From: Thalassiosira profunda
Taxonomy: Eukaryota; Bacillariophyta; Thalassiosirophyceae; Thalassiosirales; Thalassiosiraceae
Reading direction: 5' to 3'
Assembly: GCA_036939355.1 (NCBI GenBank)
Contig: JALLAP010000525.1
Coordinates: 1-12,976 of the forward strand
DNA length: 12,976 nucleotides
Part shown: one piece after another, positions 1 through 11,000 of the stretch
How positions within the stretch are numbered: the first letter of the stretch is position 1
How the letters are laid out: each line of letters starts with the position of its first letter
Notes under the pieces: model-generated
Database searches by the model: none
Told to the model about the DNA's origin: nothing
The model's input: the letters and a program-made list of their open reading frames with translations, nothing else
Program-made: the position numbers and the translations under genes

Positions 1-2
1 AG

Positions 3-1766
3 CCCGCTCCCGAGCCGGAGCGAGACGCGCCCGTCGACCTCAGCGGGCCCGCGCTTTCGACCGCGACGCCAACTTCGGCCCCGGCCGCTGCATCCGGGGG
101 AAACGTCTGGGGCGCCAAGGGCGGGGCCCTCCTGATTCAGAACGAGAAGAAGCCTCCGCCGCCTCCGCCGGCCCCCGTCGTCGTCGCGCCGGAGCCGGAG
201 CCCGAGGCGGTTGTCGAGGAGCCGCTCCCCGCGCCCGAAAAGGAGTCCTTCGGTGTTTCGCTGGACGGCGTCCTGACCGAGACCGCCGGCGCGTCGGGGT
301 GGGAGCCCCTCCTCGACCAGCCGGCCGCCGAGGCCGCGCCCGTTCCCAAAGTCCCGCCCTCCCCCCTGGGGCCCGCGGTGGTGCCCGAGCCCGTCGCCGC
401 CCCCGCCCCCGTCGCGGCACCCGTGGCCCCCGCGCCCCGGCCGGCCAACGCGCTCAACATGGGCCGGTGGGAGACGGGCGAGGGGGACGACGACGGATTG
501 GACTTTGGCTTCGGGGCCTTCGGCGCCGAGAGCGATGCGCAAGCAAAAGAAACGAGCGCGGCCCCCGCGCCCCCCGCTCCAACGGCGAACGCGTCCCCCG
601 CCCGCCCGCCCCCCGGCCTCCCCGTGCCGGCGAACGCCATGTTCGTCGACGAGCTGGAGAACAAGCTCGAGGGCGCGACGATCGGCGGGACGGCGACGAC
701 CGCCGCTGCTGCAACCGCCGCCCCACCGTCCGCGGCCCAGCCCCAATCGTTCGGCGGGATGGGCGACCTGACCTCCGGAGGGCCCCCCGGCATGGCCCCG
801 TACGGCACCGCGCAGGGGGGGATGTACGGCGCCGGACCCCCCGGCATGCCCTCCGGCCTCGGGGGGCCGCCGTTGGCCCAGCCGAGCGCCCAGCCCGGGA
901 ACCCGCCGGCGCAGCTCGGCCAGTACGGAATGCCGCCGACGACCACCGCACCCAACGCTGGAGGAGCGAGCGCCGATGCCGGCGCCCCCGCCAACACCAA
1001 CGCCGCGCCGGCCGGGCTGCCCCCGGGAATGCAGCCCGCCATGCCCTACCAGCCCCAGCCGGCCCAGCCGTACCAAATGTACCCCGGCCAGTTCGGACAG
1101 ATGGGCGTGGGCCACCCGGCCTACGCCATGCCGAGCGCGTACGGGGGGTACGGGGGGCAGCCTCCGCAGTTCGCGCCCCCGGGTCCCCCGGGCCAGTTCG
1201 GCGGGATGGGCTACGGGCCGCAGGGTCAGGGGGGCTACGGCGGCCCTCCCGGGAACCACTACGACCACCGCGGGGGCGGCCGGGGGGGGAACGGGCGCGA
1301 CGACCGCGGCGGCCGCGGCGGCCGGGGGGGAGGCTACCGCGGCGGCGGCCGGAACAACTACCAGGGCAACAACTACCAGAATAACTACAACCAGGGCGGC
1401 GGCGGGGGAGGGTACGGCAACCCCGCCCCCTACGGAATGGGGGGGTACGGCCAGCCCCCCCAGGGCGGCGGGGGGTACGGCAACAACAACCCCAACGCCG
1501 GTCCGTCGAGCATGGACCACTACGGGATGCAGGCGCAGCGGCAGCAGCAGCAGGGGGGGCCGCCGGGGTACGGCGTCTCCAATGGCGGGGGCGGATTCCA
1601 GGACGACAAAAAGCCCCAACAGCAGGGGGGCGGCGGCGGCTTCCAGGGAGGGCAGTCCCACCTCCACCACCAGCCGCTGGGATTGCCGGGGGCGAACGCC
1701 GGGGGGGACGGCGGCGCCGGCGCGGCGGGGGGGTGGGGCGGATCCCGCCCCCAGCAGAATTGGTAG
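3..1766 (+). CDS. Partial RGG-box, Gly/Pro/Tyr/Gln-rich disordered protein (3' part of gene)
   Basis: The frame is open from base 3 to the TAG at 1764-1766, giving 587 residues with no stop. The true start lies upstream, and no ATG in the first 450 bases is a convincing start. Residues 1-150 are Pro/Ala/Glu-rich, with a Trp motif NVWGAKGG near residue 34. An acidic-aromatic island (NMGRWE, then a DFGFGAFG motif) lies at about 152-175, and a possible short helix (MFVDELENKLEG) at about 213. Residues 245-415 are Pro/Gly/Met/Tyr/Gln low complexity. An RGG box with six RGG triplets spans about 420-450, followed by an Asn/Tyr/Gln-rich prion-like stretch and GGGGYG repeats. The C-terminus is Gly/Trp-rich and ends in NW. 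RGG plus Tyr/Gln-rich tails are typical of RNA-binding proteins of stress granules or ribonucleoprotein condensates; that role is inferred from composition only. No RRM, KH or helicase fold is visible in this part. An RNA-binding domain could lie in the missing N-terminus. Confidence 0.75.
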   Translation, partial: PAPEPERDAPVDLSGPALSTATPTSAPAAASGGNVWGAKGGALLIQNEKKPPPPPPAPVVVAPEPEPEAVVEEPLPAPEKESFGVSLDGVLTETAGASGWEPLLDQPAAEAAPVPKVPPSPLGPAVVPEPVAAPAPVAAPVAPAPRPANALNMGRWETGEGDDDGLDFGFGAFGAESDAQAKETSAAPAPPAPTANASPARPPPGLPVPANAMFVDELENKLEGATIGGTATTAAAATAAPPSAAQPQSFGGMGDLTSGGPPGMAPYGTAQGGMYGAGPPGMPSGLGGPPLAQPSAQPGNPPAQLGQYGMPPTTTAPNAGGASADAGAPANTNAAPAGLPPGMQPAMPYQPQPAQPYQMYPGQFGQMGVGHPAYAMPSAYGGYGGQPPQFAPPGPPGQFGGMGYGPQGQGGYGGPPGNHYDHRGGGRGGNGRDDRGGRGGRGGGYRGGGRNNYQGNNYQNNYNQGGGGGGYGNPAPYGMGGYGQPPQGGGGYGNNNPNAGPSSMDHYGMQAQRQQQQGGPPGYGVSNGGGGFQDDKKPQQQGGGGGFQGGQSHLHHQPLGLPGANAGGDGGAGAAGGWGGSRPQQNW

Positions 1767-1969
1767 AGGGAGAGATGTGGCAGGTGGGAAGAGGCGAAAT
1801 AGGATGACGAGATTGGCTAACGCGAGGGGCATTTCTTCCAAGGAAGGCCCCAACGGAGCGACCCCTGGCAACGATGTAAGAGTAGTAGAACAACCAGAGG
1901 TAGCTTCTCATCGGACTTTAGGAATAGGAGGAGAACTCGCCGGGGAGAGACTGTCAAAGTAGCAAGCTT
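1767..1969. other. Convergent intergenic spacer, 203 bp
   Basis: This is the gap between the stop of the RGG-protein gene (plus) and the stop of ATR (minus). It must hold both 3' UTRs and both cleavage sites. No AATAAA is visible on either strand. Nothing else was recognised here. Confidence 0.8.
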
Positions 1970-2068
1970 TCAGATCCACGGCATCCAGCCCACATACACC
2001 TGCACCAAATTCTCGTGGCTGGTGGCCTCCATGATCATCTTCTGCACCTGGCCCTCCACGGAGAGCTG
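1970..2068 (-). other. ATR: FATC domain at the ATR C-terminus
   Basis: The last 32 codons read from QLSVEGQVQ to GWMPWI before the TGA at 1970-1972. The LSVEGQV start and the GW-x-P-aromatic end are the FATC hallmarks of PIKKs and are closest to the ATR form (LSIEGHV ... GWTPYM in human). FATC packs on the kinase C-lobe and is needed for activity. The domain is complete, so the 3' end of the gene is intact. Confidence 0.93.
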
Positions 2069-5000
2069 GGTGATGTGGGTCGCGTCCTCGGCGCTCCGCG
2101 GCTCCGTCGCCTTGCCCTTCACCTTCTCGCGATTGGGATTCTTGAGGTTGTACTCCCCCCGCAAACGGCCCGCGATCTTCGCCACGTGCGCCTTGGCCGT
2201 CCGGGCGTCCCGCGCCTCCTTCTCCTCCTTCGACTTCTGGCCCTTGCTCTTGAAGTTGATCACGGGATCGTTGAGGAAGGGCTCGAGGACCGAGAGGAGG
2301 GTGTCCCGGTTCTTCCGCAGGGTGCGCATGGATTCGGTGAGCGCGCCGGCGTACAGGCCGTCGGCGCCGGTGGGGCCGAAGGCGTCCAGCATGTTGGGCG
2401 TGAGGCGGAAGGGGATCACCTCCGGCCGGGGAAGGATGAGGCCCTTGTCGAAGATGCTGCAAGAGAAGCGGAAGAGAAGCGATGTGTCAGAGCAAAGTGA
2501 GGTGCATCCCCACCATGAAACTGGCTCCAGGAAAGATGCTCACCAGTCGAAGTCCACATGAACGCAATCGCCACTGCTCGTGTCGATCAAGATGTTTTCC
2601 GAGTGTCGATCGCCAAGCCCGATGATATGGCCCACGGCCGACCACACCGCAGTCGACAGGGTGAAGTTGGTCCGAGCCTCGAACCAAGACTGGGGCCTCG
2701 AGAAGTTCTGCACGAACCACCAATACATGACCGGCTGGTACTGCTTGAGGATCAGGTCGTCGAACTTCTTCGTGGCCATCTCGAGGTCGCCCTTCTTGAA
2801 GTACACGTCCTGGCACTTGAGGAAGGCGTTCCGGAGCTCGGCGTCGTTGAAGTTGGTGATGCGGCTCCCCCGGCGGTGGATCGACTTGGGGTCGACCTGC
2901 GGGTTGTACGTTTCGGCGATGACGCTGCGGAGCGACTCGGTGCTGGGCACCCACTCCAGGATGCCGCAGTCCTCGGCGAGGCACACCACCGAGAACGTGC
3001 GCAGCTGGAGGCGCAGCCGTCGCCTGTGGTCGGAGGAGCCCTTGCGACTCGCGAAGAGCCGGTTGATCACGTTGTTCAAGTCTTGGACGCGGCTGTCCTT
3101 CCGGAGATCGCCCTTGGCTTCCTGCTTGACAAGGAAGTGCAGCTCTCCGGCGTCTTGAGGGGCGGGTTTTCCCTCCTCCGATAAGGATTTGTCGCGTTGC
3201 GCCACCGACGACGGCACGGCAAAGATGCTGACCTTCTTTGGCTTGGCTTTGGACTGCATGATCTTCAACTCCGGATTGAACGCCCTCATGCGCGGCACGA
3301 ACGAGGGAAAGACCTCGACGGTGCCCGACTGCTCAAGGGCTCCGGGAGACAGCGACAGCGCGGCTTGGACGGGAGGGATGAAGTTTTTCAGGTCCGTGTC
3401 AAAGCTGGGCACCTTCATCTTGACTTGAGAGTGGTTGCCTTTGGGCACAAACTGCGCGAGGCTGATCAGGAACGAGAACAGGTTCCTCGACGCCGAGAGC
3501 ACCTTCTGCATCTGCTTTCCCTTCTCGCTCTTGCGCAGCATCTTCGACGCGGCGTGGAATAGCTCCTGAGGCAACCAAGACACTTGTGAGTGAGAACGCA
3601 TGCGTTCGGCACATTCAGACTCAGGAAGATGCAACGTACATCGCCTTTCTTCTTCTTGTCCTCGGACTTGGAGAAACGCAACCACCCGCACGACCACAGG
3701 GCCTGCCTCGGGTATTTCGCAAGTACCGCCTTCAGGATCAGAGCAACGTTCTTCGACGTCTCGGTGTTCTTGTGCTCGACGCGAGAGATCAGCTGAGGCA
3801 GCGCGGTGTAGAATAGGTGCTCGGGGATCTTGGAAGCGAAGCTCTTGATGGCTTTGTTCACAAGGGCCTGGTTCTCCTGCAAGCGGGCTGCGGATGGTGT
3901 GTCAGTGCGTAAGGTACAAGGAGAGGGGCGAAAGCAAAGGCGCCGCAGGCAGGCACTCACCACTTTGATCGCCACTGCTCTCCTTGTCGCCCGCCACATC
4001 TTCATCAGTGAACTCGAGCCACAGTGCTAGCAATCGCGGGAGTGCCTGGTACACGTGCTTTTGGCCGAGCTGCATCGCCATTCCGTAATGCTGAATAGAG
4101 CCAAGCAGGTAATCCTGGCACACGTCGCTCTTCCCAATTGCTGTAGCTCGGCTGTCAGAAGACGATAGTCGAGACTCGAACAGCGAGTCCAGGAACTTGG
4201 CATAGTGGAAGTGCGCTTCGCAACAAAATAATGACATTGTGAGAATAAGTACTGCGGAGCGAAAGCCGCTCATTCCTTCGGTGCCTTACCTCTCTCCCAG
4301 TTCGGCGCCAACTTCAATACCGTCGAGTATCGCTCCTTGATTTCCGCGCTGCTCTTGAGGCCATCGCACACCATCCATTCAGTTGCTTGGAGAACCCGGC
4401 GACCAAGTGCCTCGCCACTCTCGATGGCTGCCTCGCTTGCAACGTAACTTTTTAGTTGCTTCTCGTCCATGAGGAATATCGAGGCAGGCACGCCATCCTC
4501 TACTAGCTTCAACGCCGTCATTGATTCTCCGACATCGTGCTTGAGCTTGGCGACCTGCAAACTGACTCTTCCAACAGCTTCGCGTGCCGAGGACGAGATC
4601 GAATCGTTCGCTGGGCCTCTTGCACTTAGCACCTTGCAGAAGGAGGCATTCGCCTGAGTGAGCGAGTTCTCCGCAACTTGGTACAGCCCGCCCTTTCTTG
4701 CGGCTTTACCAATGTCTAGCCACATACCCCCTTCGACCAAAGGCTGGTCTGCCATGCGCGATAGGGCAAGCCTCGCGTTGATGATGGCGTTCGATCCGGT
4801 AACATCAGGAGCCGAGAACTGCAGCCTATCCTTCCATTGGTCTGACGTTACTGCGTCGGAGAACGACTGCTGAAAGTTGGATTGGTCGTCGAAGAGCATG
4901 CGAGATGCATCCTCAATCTCCCGCAACGAATGGAGCTGTGCCAAAAAGGGGTAGGACCGAGTGTACCCATCTCTCGCGGCTGTCGCCAGAGAAGTCATGA

Positions 5001-8000
5001 CGTGCTCCCTGGAATCCTGGAGGCCCACGACGAAACGCTCTTGCGACTTGGAATGAAGGGAATCCATAGTGCGTCCAAGAGAAAGTTGGAAACCATCGCT
5101 GGCTTCGAGGGCCGTTCCGTCCACCGAAGTGTGCACAAGGTCATCCAGGGCAGACCAGTTCCCGAGTCTCCAAGAAGCTTCCACTGCAAACGGAAGCAAA
5201 TCTGCACTGATTGGCGCGCCGCTGCTCTGGGGGGCACTGCCTCTATTCGACATGCCATAGGCTTGATTCAGCACACTATCCAGCCGGCCAAGCTTCAAGA
5301 GACAACGCAGCAGTCCCTTTTGAGCGTCGGACGCGGTGTCGTCTGCAACAGAATCGGAGCTGGCCAGCCTACTGTCCAGCAGTTGCTCGTAGGCCTGGAA
5401 AGAGCCAAGCCAATCCTCGTACATTTCCCGCTCGGACGCCTCTTCCGCCAATCTCTTGGCAAGGTCGGTCTGCTGGTTCTTTTGAGCGACAAAGACCATC
5501 GTATCGAAATCGTTGAGCTTGCCGAGCAAGCTCTGCGCCAACTGCGAATCGGTTGGAGCGAGGTAAAGCGAGTTCAAGAACTTCGGCACGCCTTGATTGT
5601 TGGCCTGCGGGGCATTTGCGTCCGCATTCAATAGCGCCTGGCGCCGTCCGTCCATCTCGAGGAACTGCATCGCTCTCGCGTTCATGCCCACTTGGCTCGC
5701 TGCCATTGCACACTTTGAGAGTGGAATGCGCCCCAGCAGCCTCTCTATTTTCTGCACGCTCTTTGTCGCGGGCCACGACGTCGCTCCGTCCTCGGGTAGG
5801 AGACTTTACCTTTTGGATCTGCCTTTCGAGGCCTTATGCCTCGACTCCACTTCCTTCTCCATCCAATGCCGCATCACGTCCATCACGGTGAAGACGGCGT
5901 TTGTGGCCATTTCTCGCTCTCTCGGGCTCATGTGAGACGACGAACAATCGCCATCGTAAGACAGCGCATGGAGAAATTCGTTGACGATCGCATCCTCGTC
6001 GCTCTTGTCCCCGAAGCAAATGGCATCGAGAACGAGAAGAGGCAAGAGAAATTCAGCAACTCCAATGCCAGCCTGGGATCGGATGGCCGGACGGTTGGCA
6101 TAAAACAGTTCTTTCCATTCGCTCTTTCGGTTCTGGTTGCTTCGAGCCACGATAAACTGGCAGAACCCCGAGAGCCAAGCGAAGTAGGACTTGGACTTGA
6201 CAAAGAATGGAGGGGATTTGGGGGTGGCAAGATCCTTCTGTTTGTACGAGGACCTCCAGAAGGGTTCGACAACACTCATGACATCCGCTTGTTCGAGTTT
6301 CTCCTGCAGCGATGGGCTCATTTCGCCTTGTTTTCCGCCACCGAACTGTGCGTCCAAGCTGACGAGCCCTTCTTGAATGGCGAAGGAGATCTTGGCCTGA
6401 TCTTGTGAGCTTAGGGCGGATTTCAGGGCTGACACTAGATGCCTCGTCACAAGACGAACTGCGTAGTCCGTGATCGGAGTCTTCCAAGGAGGGTTGGCAA
6501 GCCTCCATTCGCTGTCATCTCCGTTCCCAGAGCTGGCCGCAAACTGGGAAGAGTTGATCTTGCTCACTCGGCTTGGGTCTATGGCGCCAATTTCGCCCAG
6601 CAGAGATGAAATGGAATCTCGGATGCCGCGATTTGATTCATCGACACACCTCGAGAGAAGTCGAACGAGGAGCTGCGTGATGAACCCCCCTTGCAGACGA
6701 GCGTCGGCGTCATTTGGTGAGGCATCATGAACCACCGTCAGAAAGTTCATTGATGATAGCTCCTCGTTCACAACAAGGCTATGAAACAGCTCCCTGTTTG
6801 CCTGGATCAAGTCCGTCATTCCCTTGATGGCAACCCTGCGAACGTTCTTGTTCTCGTGCGATGTGATCAGCCGCGATAGGGTCTTCTCGGCAGGTGAGAT
6901 ATCAGAAAAGTCAGCTAGAAATCGCAGCGATTCATTTGGGCAACACACGAGGAGGATCAACTCACATTCATGCGATTGTAAAAGTTCATCTCCAGCTGCT
7001 CCTCGTCTACGGTTCCTGCCTTCGCTCCGGCCTGCTGTGACATGAGGCGGATGTCATCCAGGTGGACGCCCTTTTCGACGAGCAGCCTCCGCACTTCCTT
7101 CAAATCTGGTTTCGAAGGGAGGAATGGCACGTCACTGAAATGCGCTGGAAGGTCTGCGTTCGCCTCTCCGCTGGCAAGCCACTCCAACATTTGTACTGCC
7201 AGTCTCCTCGCAGGGTCGGCAGTGCCCTCTCCTTGCTCGCTGTCGTCAAACAAAGGGAATAGAGACACAACGATGGTAGTCAGGTTGTCTCCCACCTGCG
7301 TCGTCTCAGGTGCTGACGCAACAATCTTCACGAAATCGAACAGAGTTGCCACGGCGATGAAGCGAAGTTTGCTCGATTGGTGCACCTTTTCGCTCTCGGG
7401 AGTCGCTGTGGATATCGCTCTATTGACGACCGTCATTATCTGGGGCATGTACTTGGGCGACTCGGACGGCGGCAAGAATTTGAGCATCTCCTTGAGGCAT
7501 TTCACCACTCGGAATTTGTCGCGCTCCGACCGCGTCGGCCACTTGTTGATGACCATGTTGATCAAGAGATACATGAAGTTTGGCGCGATCCACTTTCCCG
7601 CCGTCTTTGCGCAGAGTGCATTGTCAGAAGTGGTATCTTGAGTAGGCGACATGATGACAAGCTTCTCTTCGCCGCCCTCCTTCAACAAGTACCCCTTCGC
7701 CAATGCGAGTAGAACATCTTTCCTCTTTGGGCCATTTTCTACGGCAGGGCTCTGATACATCGCGTCCTCCTCATCTTCGTCTAAATCGTCGCCTCCCAGC
7801 TCCCACACCAGTGCCTTCAGAACTGTGAGGCCAATCTCTTTGAGTATCGCAGGGTAGTCTAAGCCCGACTGACAGACCGTCGTGGTGAAGAAGCGAAGAG
7901 GAGCGCGCCCGGGATGCAAGAGGAGCTGAGGTATCACGTGAGCCAGAATCGTTATCTTGGTGCAGAGCAGCTTGGTATTGTCGAGGAGCTTCGTGGTCGA

Positions 8001-11000
8001 CACCTGCTCCCCGGGAACCAGCGATCGAGACCCAGCGCGCTGACTATCTTGGCGAGACCCAACGCTGATCTCCTGCAAGTTCTTCTTCCGAGCACGCTTG
8101 TCCTCTCTGTTTGCTTTCGTTGCCTCCCGAAGGAGATGCATGCGAAACGCGGTGCACATTTGGATGGCCTCGTGGTCTTCCTCTTTGACGAAGTGGACGA
8201 TGACGGACGGATATGTCTCGTCAATGAACTCCAGTATCTCGAACACATTAAATGCCTCAAAGTTGGGGCGCGGCAGGCTCTTGGCAGATGAGGAGGGCAG
8301 CAAGAAGGCGCCAATGAATACTGACAGCAGCCGATACCTGGATGTGGAAGGGATGTTTTGCGTTGGCGGGAGGAGGAATTCGGCAAATATCTTGGGCGTG
8401 GGGATCGCACCAGGACTGTGGTCGTTGCACTTGAAGATATCACTGAGTCGATCGAAGGCACTGCCGGCGAGGGCCGACTGCGTCATCTCGTCAACTGGGG
8501 CCATGGCAGAGTCAAAGGCGTGGCCGTCTGAGCTTGCAACCCAGATCCTCACCAACGCAAGAAGAGACCGTTGACGAATGTAGTCCCCGATGACTGTCTT
8601 TGGCGACCACTTGTACAACGAGCTGAACACATTCACTGCAATCGTTGCGCAAGAAGTTGGCGTGGCTTCTGAGCAGTTGCTGGGTTCAAAGTCCAGCTGC
8701 CTCGAGAAGAGAGCGTCTTGGCTCAGGCCGCAGAGTCGCAGGAGATAGTCCACCTCGGAAAAGAGCGCGTCCACCGCCCTTTCTGTGGCTCCTTCACATT
8801 CCTCATTTGCGACAGATGCCCCCTCTGGAAGGAGGAAAGCAGAGAATACCCTGCATCCATTGCAGAGCAAAATCTGGCCAAAAGCTCGTGCGGCGGATTC
8901 TTGAGTCGAACCGTCGTTGCCGAAGAAGGGCATCAGAAATATCCACACCGGTGGAGGCACCTTGATCGATGCTGGTTCCTCCTCGGCCTCGATGGCTCCA
9001 CTCATCTGCTTGGCCAGCCGAACAAAAGAGCCAAAGTGCTCGCTGTTGGAGAAGAAGTCGAACACGCCAGACGACCGAAGCTTCGATTCTGGCATCAGAG
9101 CCAGCAGTGATCGCAAGTAGACCAGGTTGGCCATCCACTGCCACCGCGACTGTCCCTTGCGGATGCAAAAGGAGCTTGACTCTTCCATTGACAATAGAGG
9201 AAGGCCAGAAGCTGAATGAAAATGCGTCTCCTTCGACGGCGTGAAAGCAAACTCGTCGTCCAGAGACAGCAGGCTGGTAATAACCGCAGGAACTCCGTTG
9301 ATATCAGGGCTCAGGTGCTCAAAGAGGTAGGCTGCTGCACTCTGGACGTGGTCGCCACCAGAGTCGCCACCTGCATCTGCGGCAACCAAAGATGCTGCAG
9401 TGTATATCCTTGCGATGCGTGCCAATGAAAGAATGGCGCTGGATTGGATGCCACTGACGTCAGATTTGGCGTGCTGGATCACAAGGCCCTCCGTGTTGAA
9501 CGAATCAATCATTGTCTTCAAGTACTGGGCACACGCAGCTCTGTTCCCGCCTTTCAGTTTGGCGAGGGATAGGAACAAGGTCGGCAGGCCAACCAAAGCT
9601 GTCCTCGCGACCGCGTGGTCTTCGGTAGATGCATCAGCGAGAATGCACCGAATGGACGAGAGGGTGGGTTCGTAGTCTTCTGATTCAGAGGCAACGGGGA
9701 ACAACATTGACAGAAGTAGGCACCTGATTTGTATTCAGCAGCAAGACATGAGAAATAGAACGCAACGCAAACACGCACTGAGCAAGGCCACTCACCGGCA
9801 TTGCAGTGGCAATACGTCATGGCAAACGAACTCCCTGGTACCTTTGCATCCGCCTGCACATTTACACAGACATTCATTCGCGTATGACGACCTATCCACC
9901 GATCCAACAATCGAGGCCAACCGACAGCACATCCCGCTACAGAGCTTGCTCGCACTGGCTTTCTCAAACATTCTCGACATCTGGTGCTCGTCGAGGGCGA
10001 CGCTACCACCGCTTTCTATCAATGGCAGAGCCACAATGGCACTGTGTGAGAGCGAGTCTCTTGCCGACATATTGTTCACCGTCGCTCCAGGGTGAACGCA
10101 GCAGGCATGAAGGCCAACGCCCACGATCGAAGAGAGCAGTGCCGTGAATAGCTTTGGCTCGACGTGCGTCAGTTTGTCGTTGTCGCTCTTTTGCCGGGAC
10201 AGCACGTCAGAAACGCGCCTCAGACACTGGAGTAGATACGATGTGACTTGTTCTGCGGACTTGCAATCCCGTCCAGCGCCGTGCGAGAGGCCGGCCAGTG
10301 ACAGGAGCATTCGCAGAACGCCTGCCAAGCCCCTAAGCACGCGCGCATCTGACTCGGTAAAGAGTGAGACTATTCCGGGGCCTCGGATGTGACGATTTCC
10401 CTTCGCCAGCGTTGCCTCGATGTTCTGTGCTTCAACTAATGCGTCGGTCACAGCGCAAGCAAGAGCTGACAGCATGGATGTGCCAGGGGTCTGCTCCCTC
10501 AAATCACTGTCGGGCTCGAGCTTTCTCCTCTTATTCCCTAGGCGAATCAAAGGGGAATCTCTACTAGTGCCACCTTCACCACCATCGGGGACGTACTCTT
10601 CAAAAGCTCCAAGAGCGTTGCTACACGCAGCCTCGACGATGTTCTCCTTGGAATCATTTGACGAGTGTTCAAGTAAAATAACAGCGATGGATATGGCGGG
10701 GCCAGCGATGGACTCGGGGGAGTGCTTGACCAGCTCGAGAAGGTGTGAGAAGTAGCCCCTCGCTATGCATCGCACTTGGAACTGGTGGATGAAGGATGAC
10801 CCCGGGCGGTTGGTTGCAGGCTCTTCGTCGCCACAGAGCATGGCGTGAATTGCGCGTACGACCATTCTGCAAAGGCACTCGTCTTCCGAAGACAACCCTT
10901 TTGCACCGCCGGCGAGGAAGGGTAGGCAATCGAGGAGGGAGCAGAAGGAATGCGACCAAACCTCGCTCTTCGTTGCGCCATCGGAGAAGATCACAGCGGA

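Larger units (their letters stand above)
3570..5740 (-). other. ATR: ATR FAT domain (exons 4-6)
   Basis: The helical-repeat FAT domain runs from IERLLGRIPLSKC (about residue 2155) to the end of exon 6. Landmarks that align with other ATR proteins are RAMQFLEM, FAVEASWRLGNW, GMWLDIGKAARKGG, LAPNWERAHFHYAKFLD (joined across intron 4), VYQALPRLLALWLEF, LPQLISRVEH and YPRQALW. The joined WER-AHFHYAK sequence confirms intron 4, because it matches the conserved W-x-x-x-HF-x-x-AK pattern of PIKK FAT domains. Confidence 0.88.

Noticed and set aside
299..1384. Plus-strand frame of 361 codons overlapping the RGG gene
   Set aside because: It is Arg/Pro/Ala-rich with no recognisable motif, a frame shadow of high-GC sequence.
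454..1911. Open frame of 485 codons on the minus strand opposite the RGG-protein gene
   Set aside because: It is Arg/Pro/Gly-rich nonsense of the sort produced by GC-rich coding DNA on the other strand, with no domain. The plus-strand frame has coherent RGG and YG repeats.
4170..5400. Similar peptides SRLSSSDS (exon 5) and SRLASSDS (exon 4) as an internal duplication
   Set aside because: The codons differ and the flanks do not align; coincidence in serine-rich loops is more likely.
4882..5634. Plus-strand frame of 250 codons inside ATR exon 4
   Set aside because: It lies antisense to a conserved FAT domain and has no recognisable family features.
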